NCBI GenBank assembly: GCA_023229985.1 | Contig: JALNYF010000066.1 | Span: 1-10,411 of the forward strand | Direction of reading: 5' to 3' | From: Bacteroidales bacterium | GTDB lineage: Bacteria; Bacteroidota; Bacteroidia; Bacteroidales; WCHB1-69 | DNA: 10,411 nt | Shown: piece after piece, positions 7,020 through 10,411 of the stretch | Layout of the letters: every line of letters starts with the position of its first letter | How positions within the stretch are numbered: position 1 is the first letter of the stretch | Notes under the pieces: model-generated | The model's input: the letters and a program-made list of their open reading frames with translations, nothing else | Told to the model about the DNA's origin: nothing | Databases searched by the model: none | Position numbers and translations under genes: made by a program

Positions 7020-7955
7020 ATGACAAAAAATAAAACCGAAAAGAAAAAAAAAGAAATAAAAAACTTTTTTGAATCAATGAAAAATGGCGGTAATTGGCTA
7101 CTCAGCATTGTTTTATCGCTTCTCTTGACTGTTCCGCTTTTCATTCTGCTTCATCGGCTACTCCCCAATTCGGCTTGGGACATTCCTTTCGACAGAATTG
7201 CGCTCGCCATTGCCTTATTTTCTCTTTTTGTTTTTATTTTTAGAAAAATTCAAATGGTCGTTTACATCGTTATATGCTTGTTAGTCATCATTTTATCCAT
7301 CACAACCGCTGCGGGAAGTTACGGAATTGACGATATGTGCCGCGATTATCGGGGCTTGGTTTACGGACTTGTTCACGACCCCGAGCCGGTAGAGGATTTT
7401 GCCGAACAGATGAAACCGTTTCCCAACAAAGTGGCTATCAAACGTGCCATTGAATTTGATAATCCGACAGTTAAGCAATATGCCAATACGGCGGTGCGCA
7501 AACACTTCATTGATGAACAAAAGGGGGAAAATCGCAAATTTGCACAATATTGTGCCGTTTTTAAAGAAATAAATAGTAACTGGCTCTATATCAACGACCC
7601 TAAATCACGGGAATATTTTGCCACCGCAAGCGAATCGGTCACGAACCTGTCCGGCGATTGCGATGACCACTCCATTTTGATGGCTGCCTGCATCATGTCA
7701 ATCGGCGGTACCGTGCGGTTGGTGCGCACTGAAAACCATATCTACCCCGAACTGTTTGTCGGCTCAAAAGCCGATTTGGACAATTTGCACTACCTGATTC
7801 GGGAAAAATTGTTTAAAGAAGAGTGTAATGAGAAAAAGCTGTTTTACCATGTTGACCGCAAAAACCAATATTGGCTGAATTTAGATTACACGGAGCATTA
7901 CCCGGGCGGCGAGTTCATGCCCGGCATTATCATCGGTACGTTAGAACTGAAGTAA
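7020..7955 (+). CDS. Membrane-anchored transglutaminase-like (papain-fold) protein
   Basis: A 311-residue protein. The first 25 residues are highly basic. Three hydrophobic segments follow at about 27-47, 58-74 and 79-96, then a soluble domain. That domain has the transglutaminase-like triad: C214 in SGDCDDHSILMAACIMSIGG (211-230), H240 in RTENHIYPEL, and D289 in WLNLDYTEHYPGG. The family includes cysteine proteases, peptide-modifying enzymes and inactive members, so the reaction is not predictable. All three catalytic positions are present, which favours an active enzyme. Topology is uncertain: the basic N-terminus suggests a cytosolic start and, after three segments, a periplasmic catalytic domain. 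It follows the SulP gene by 14 nt and shares its transcript. Its stop codon lies at the very start of repeat copy 1. A role in processing the transporter or envelope proteins would be guesswork. Confidence 0.8.
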   Translation: MTKNKTEKKKKEIKNFFESMKNGGNWLLSIVLSLLLTVPLFILLHRLLPNSAWDIPFDRIALAIALFSLFVFIFRKIQMVVYIVICLLVIILSITTAAGSYGIDDMCRDYRGLVYGLVHDPEPVEDFAEQMKPFPNKVAIKRAIEFDNPTVKQYANTAVRKHFIDEQKGENRKFAQYCAVFKEINSNWLYINDPKSREYFATASESVTNLSGDCDDHSILMAACIMSIGGTVRLVRTENHIYPELFVGSKADLDNLHYLIREKLFKEECNEKKLFYHVDRKNQYWLNLDYTEHYPGGEFMPGIIIGTLELK

Positions 7956-8056
7956 ACGGGTGTTTATTTTAAAAAATATTTTTTCTGCTTTATAATAGAT
8001 TTTGAAGGATATTTACAAATTTTAAGAAAAACAGATTGAGTATTATAAATCAACAA

Positions 8057-8076
8057 AATCACCCAAAAAGTTGATT
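8057..8076 (-). terminator. Weakened terminator-like hairpin in repeat copy 1
   Basis: This is the counterpart of the clear terminator in copy 2. Arms AATCACC and GTTGATT pair at six of seven positions. One pair is compensated (C-G in copy 2 is A-T here) and one is a C-T mismatch. The T-run on the minus strand is interrupted. The right arm can instead pair perfectly with AATCAAC at 8048-8054, so two hairpins are mutually exclusive. Confidence 0.4.
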
Positions 8077-8104
8077 GGATGTTGAATATAAACGTAAAGG
8101 TAAC

Positions 8105-8133
8105 TCAATGCTCCCGCTGCACAGGAGCATTGA
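8105..8133. other. Conserved hairpin 13 nt downstream of the FISUMP stop, copy 1
   Basis: A perfect 10-bp stem (TCAATGCTCC at 8105-8114, GGAGCATTGA at 8124-8133) has a 9-nt loop. The hairpin, loop included, is identical to copy 2 at 10073-10101. No T-run follows on either strand, so it does not look like an ordinary intrinsic terminator. Loop conservation suggests sequence recognition or recent duplication. Confidence 0.7.
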
Positions 8134-8146
8134 AATCGTATAATTA

Positions 8147-9733
8147 TTAATCACTCAAACAACGGACGGAATTGCCGTTTCGCTTATAGTCAAAGCCGGC
8201 ATATACACCGGGGGAAAAGTAGTAGAGATAGCGGAGATTTGCTTCGTCATCATCCCTCTCGGTAGTACTCCAATAGGCGACGTATTGACCGAAAGTGCCG
8301 TAAACTCCGTAATAATAACCGGCAGGTAGCGCTCCAAAGCCGGAAGAGTTTGTGGCTTCTTCATTACCATAAATCCAATGAGAATTACCTGCTTCTTTCA
8401 TTTTATTTCCGGCTACACTATTGCCACCCAAAGCAACCATCAAGTCGTCCCACTCTCCGTCACTCGGCAAGTGCCATCCGGTAGGACAAATGCCTTGTAC
8501 CCCACTCGGTTTGGAAGAGGAAGCGACGCTTCCGTGCATCACCGCTACCCAATTATACAAGTAACCGTAAGTAGATACATTGCTTAAGTTATTATTGGGA
8601 TAATAACGATAGGCAATAGTAGTGCTGGTGGTGGTACCCAATTCTATGCCAGTGTCGTCAGCAAATTTTGTGGTACGCAGGTTTTCTTTCATCCAACATT
8701 GATTTCCAATTTGTAGGGTATTATAAACATTATGGTCGATGTCGGTAACAGTCGGGATTCCCGGGCAAGTAGGGATAGCGTTGCTTTGGGTGGTAAAAGT
8801 AAATGTTTCGCCATAGCTCGTGCCTCCCTCATTGGTGGCATACGCGCGCACATAGTAAACCCTGCCGGAGGTTAAACCGTTCATCGTGCCTATAAATGGA
8901 TCGCTTCCGGGAAGTTCGGTAGTGTGAAGATTCTCAATAGTGGGATTAGGAGAAGTATTCCAGCAAATGCCGCGCGCTATAACGGCAGAACTGCCCTCAA
9001 AAGTAACATTGCCACTACATTTTGCGCTATTCAATCCAATATCGAAAACGGCAGATGTCGTAACGTCCGGTTTTAAGTAGCTGACACATCTTACGCTGTA
9101 ACCAAAGGACGGTACCATATTCTCTGTTGTAATTTGCGGACAGTTACAATGACAACCGGCAACGAGCGGATGAGTTGAAACCACGGTTGTTGTCATATAG
9201 TAGCCAGAAGTTTTCGATCTTTCATAGCGGTGAGTGGAACTATTATAGTAACCACCCGGCAGAAAATTAAACCCCTCAGCATCGGAAGTACCGATAGATT
9301 TCAGCCAGTGGGAAGCAGAAATTAAGCTTTCAAAGCCGGCAGCACCCGTAGAAGATTCCAAGGCTTCCCATTCGCTTTGAGAAGGCACGTGCCAACCGTC
9401 GGGGCAAACACCCTGCACAGGATCCGGCAACTGCGTAATGGGGAGTTCAGGACTTGTGCGGGTAGCAGCGTAATAGGTGTACAACCGCCCATAAGTGTCC
9501 AAATTGCTCGGATCATCATTATAATAATGGGTGTCGGGAATGTCACTACCGTCAGCATATTGCGTGGCACGCAAATTTTCACGCATCCAACAATTGCCAC
9601 CCACGCGGTATAAGTGGTACGTATAACCCTGATAATCAAGGGGAGTACTGCAGGAAGTTTGTGCTGAAAGATGGTTTAAACCCAGCATTATAGAACATCC
9701 TGTCAATAAAACAAAAAGAAAATGCTTTTTCAT
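8147..9733 (-). CDS. Secreted protein with two FISUMP domains and a fibronectin III-like linker domain
   Basis: A 528-residue exported protein. Residues 1-24 are a signal peptide ending LSA before Q25. FISUMP domain A spans about 34-219: GNCWMRENLRATQYADGSDIP (46-66), YGRLYTYYAA, QGVCPDGWHVPSQSEWEALE, FNFLPGGYY, GYSVRCVSYL. Residues about 222-316 form a beta-rich, fibronectin type III-like domain (ARGICWNTSPNPTIE, YYVRAYATNEGGTSYGETFTF). FISUMP domain B spans about 323-528: GNQCWMKENLRTTKFADD, YGYLYNWVAV, QGICPTGWHLPSDGEWDDL, FGALPAGYYYG, NSVRCLSD. FISUMP domains are common, often multicopy, on Bacteroidota and Fibrobacter surface proteins; function is unknown, with ligand binding or adhesion the usual guess. 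Domain A has an extra Cys-rich insert (GCHCNCP, 193-199). No C-terminal sorting domain follows domain B. The gene has no Shine-Dalgarno. Confidence 0.86.
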   Translation of the reverse strand: MKKHFLFVLLTGCSIMLGLNHLSAQTSCSTPLDYQGYTYHLYRVGGNCWMRENLRATQYADGSDIPDTHYYNDDPSNLDTYGRLYTYYAATRTSPELPITQLPDPVQGVCPDGWHVPSQSEWEALESSTGAAGFESLISASHWLKSIGTSDAEGFNFLPGGYYNSSTHRYERSKTSGYYMTTTVVSTHPLVAGCHCNCPQITTENMVPSFGYSVRCVSYLKPDVTTSAVFDIGLNSAKCSGNVTFEGSSAVIARGICWNTSPNPTIENLHTTELPGSDPFIGTMNGLTSGRVYYVRAYATNEGGTSYGETFTFTTQSNAIPTCPGIPTVTDIDHNVYNTLQIGNQCWMKENLRTTKFADDTGIELGTTTSTTIAYRYYPNNNLSNVSTYGYLYNWVAVMHGSVASSSKPSGVQGICPTGWHLPSDGEWDDLMVALGGNSVAGNKMKEAGNSHWIYGNEEATNSSGFGALPAGYYYGVYGTFGQYVAYWSTTERDDDEANLRYLYYFSPGVYAGFDYKRNGNSVRCLSD

Positions 9734-9800
9734 ATATAACTGCTTTTTTAATATGAAATATATAGTTATTGCTATTTCAAAATTCCAAAAAATTAAGCGG

Positions 9801-9808
9801 CAAACTTA
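9801..9808 (-). promoter_or_regulatory. -7 promoter box (TAAGTTTG) for the two-domain FISUMP gene
   Basis: The minus strand reads TAAGTTTG, matching TAnnTTTG, 67 nt upstream of the ATG at 9733. The gene-free stretch 9734-10114 holds this box, then AT-rich sequence without recognisable signals to 9919, then repeat copy 2 with its two hairpins. Confidence 0.45.
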
Positions 9809-10014
9809 ATAAAAATTTCTTTTCATAGTACATTTATTGTAAATTTATTATCCAATTTTCAATCATTAAAAATATCCATTCATCCCAAATCATACAATGT
9901 GTTGCTATCGTTTCGGGTTGTAAACGGGTGTTTATTTTAAAAAATATTTTTTCGGATTTATAATAACCTTTGACGGATATTTACAAATTTGAAGAAAAAC
10001 AGATTGAGTATTAG

Positions 10015-10044
10015 AAATAAAAAAACTCACCCAAAAAGGTGAGT
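10015..10044 (-). terminator. Intrinsic terminator of the second FISUMP gene
   Basis: A perfect 7-bp stem (ACTCACC at 10025-10031, GGTGAGT at 10038-10044) has a 6-nt loop. On the minus strand it is followed by seven T, then ATTT. It lies about 70 nt after the stop codon of the partial gene and faces the right way. Confidence 0.78.
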
Positions 10045-10072
10045 GGATGTTGAATACAAAAGTAAAGGTAAC

Positions 10073-10101
10073 TCAATGCTCCCGCTGCACAGGAGCATTG
10101 A
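10073..10101. other. Conserved hairpin 13 nt downstream of the FISUMP stop, copy 2
   Basis: Identical in stem and loop to 8105-8133, within a 43-bp block (10062-10104) without a single difference. Together with the separate terminator at 10015-10044, this indicates that the hairpin has some role other than termination, or that the copies are young. Confidence 0.7.
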
Positions 10102-10114
10102 AATTGTATATTTT

Positions 10115-10411
10115 TTAATTACTCAAACAACGGACGGAAAAGCCGTAGTGCTTATATTCGTTTCTACGAGACACCAAGGAAGCCATGAACGTGATATAGC
10201 GGGCGTACGCGTGGCTAGCATCCCCCTGGGTAGCACCCCAATAGTAAGTCCTTTCAAGTAAACCGGTGTTACTGCTACCGAAGTAGCCGGCAGCCAACGC
10301 AGTAAAGCCGGAAGAGTTGGATGGAGTACCTCCTGAATACCAATGGGAAGTACCTGTTTCTTTCATCTTATCTCCGGCATAACCATTACCACCCAAGGTA
10401 GTCATCAAATC
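10115..10411 (-). CDS. FISUMP-domain protein, 3' part only (runs off the window)
   Basis: The last 98 codons of a second FISUMP gene are visible, reading DLMTTLGGNGYAGDKMKETG at the window edge, then SNSSGFTALAAGYF, YYWGATQ and GFSVRCLSN at the end. The frame is open to the edge. The TTG at 10406-10408 aligns with Leu of the DDLM motif in the complete neighbour, so it is an internal codon and not a start. Compared with the C-terminal domain of the neighbour, conservation is moderate overall but high in the framework motifs and the last ten residues. Variation concentrates in the stretch before GFSVRC. The gene points the same way as its neighbour, suggesting a tandem FISUMP cluster that extends beyond the window. 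Its start and domain count are unknown. Confidence 0.88.
   Translation of the reverse strand, partial: DLMTTLGGNGYAGDKMKETGTSHWYSGGTPSNSSGFTALAAGYFGSSNTGLLERTYYWGATQGDASHAYARYITFMASLVSRRNEYKHYGFSVRCLSN

Larger units (their letters stand above)
7952..8170. repeat. Direct repeat copy 1 (219 bp), 3' flank and last codons of the two-domain FISUMP gene
   Basis: This segment aligns without gaps to 9920-10138 with 19 mismatches by my count, about 91% identity. It begins GTAAACGGG, where the TAA is also the stop codon of the transglutaminase-like gene. It covers the whole convergent intergenic region and ends inside the FISUMP coding sequence. The first 34 bp are identical in both copies and contain a 14-bp AT palindrome (7971-7984). 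A 43-bp block at 8094-8136 is also identical. Confidence 0.9.
9920..10138. repeat. Direct repeat copy 2 (219 bp), 3' flank and last codons of the second FISUMP gene
   Basis: Ungapped partner of 7952-8170, offset by exactly 1968 bp, with about 91% identity. The stop codon of the second FISUMP gene lies 195 bp into the element, exactly as in copy 1. Similarity stops abruptly on the left at 9920. On the right it continues weakly into the coding region. Confidence 0.9.

Noticed and set aside
9695..9733. Lipoprotein box LTGC at residues 10-13 of the two-domain FISUMP protein
   Set aside because: The hydrophobic stretch continues well past Cys13 and is followed by a good signal peptidase I site (LSA before Q25), so simple export is more likely. 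Lipidation is not excluded.
7952..10138. Insertion sequence or CRISPR explanation for the direct repeats
   Set aside because: There are only two copies, no transposase, no terminal inverted repeats at the edges, and no short regularly spaced units.
10406..10408. TTG as a start codon giving a complete 97-residue protein
   Set aside because: It aligns with the Leu of the DDLM motif in the neighbouring FISUMP domain, and the frame is open to the window edge, so this is an internal codon of a truncated gene.

Overview
The window looks like chromosomal DNA from a member of the Bacteroidota, most likely class Bacteroidia. The evidence is an AT-rich base composition, TAnnTTTG-type -7 promoter boxes in front of almost every transcription unit, a general lack of Shine-Dalgarno sequences, a carboxypeptidase-regulatory/plug/beta-barrel outer membrane protein, a short DUF721 protein, and secreted proteins with the Fibrobacter succinogenes major paralogous (FISUMP) domain. 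No RNA gene, insertion sequence, integrase, reverse transcriptase or CRISPR array is visible.

Layout. Positions 138-1880 are on the minus strand: guanine deaminase (guaD) stands alone, and rpsF-rpsR-rplI form a ribosomal protein operon that ends in a clear intrinsic terminator at 706-749. A divergent promoter region leads to a small DUF721 (DciA-like) gene at 2086-2364. Next comes a monocistronic 824-residue outer membrane beta-barrel receptor (2561-5035), closed by a hairpin. A two-gene operon follows (5296-7955): a BicA-like SulP anion transporter with a STAS domain, and a membrane-anchored transglutaminase-like protein. The right part (8147-10411) is on the minus strand. It holds a complete secreted protein with two FISUMP domains and the 3' end of a second FISUMP gene that runs off the window.

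Most unusual points. (1) Only rpsR and rplI carry strong AGGAGG ribosome binding sites. In both cases the upstream gene ends CAA TAG with the stop codon embedded in the site (CAATAGGAGG). In a phylum whose ribosomes normally hide the anti-Shine-Dalgarno, this suggests translational coupling or autoregulation. (2) The two FISUMP genes share a 219-bp element of about 91% identity. It spans the last codons, the stop and the 3' flank, although the protein domains upstream have diverged strongly. The element contains a perfectly conserved 29-nt hairpin 13 nt after the stop, and a terminator hairpin with one compensatory base pair. This could reflect tandem duplication with gene conversion, a cassette boundary, or a diversity-generating-retroelement-type target. 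No retroelement is present in the window, so that last option is only a hypothesis. (3) Palindromes sit at the predicted transcription starts of both the receptor gene and the SulP operon and could be operators.
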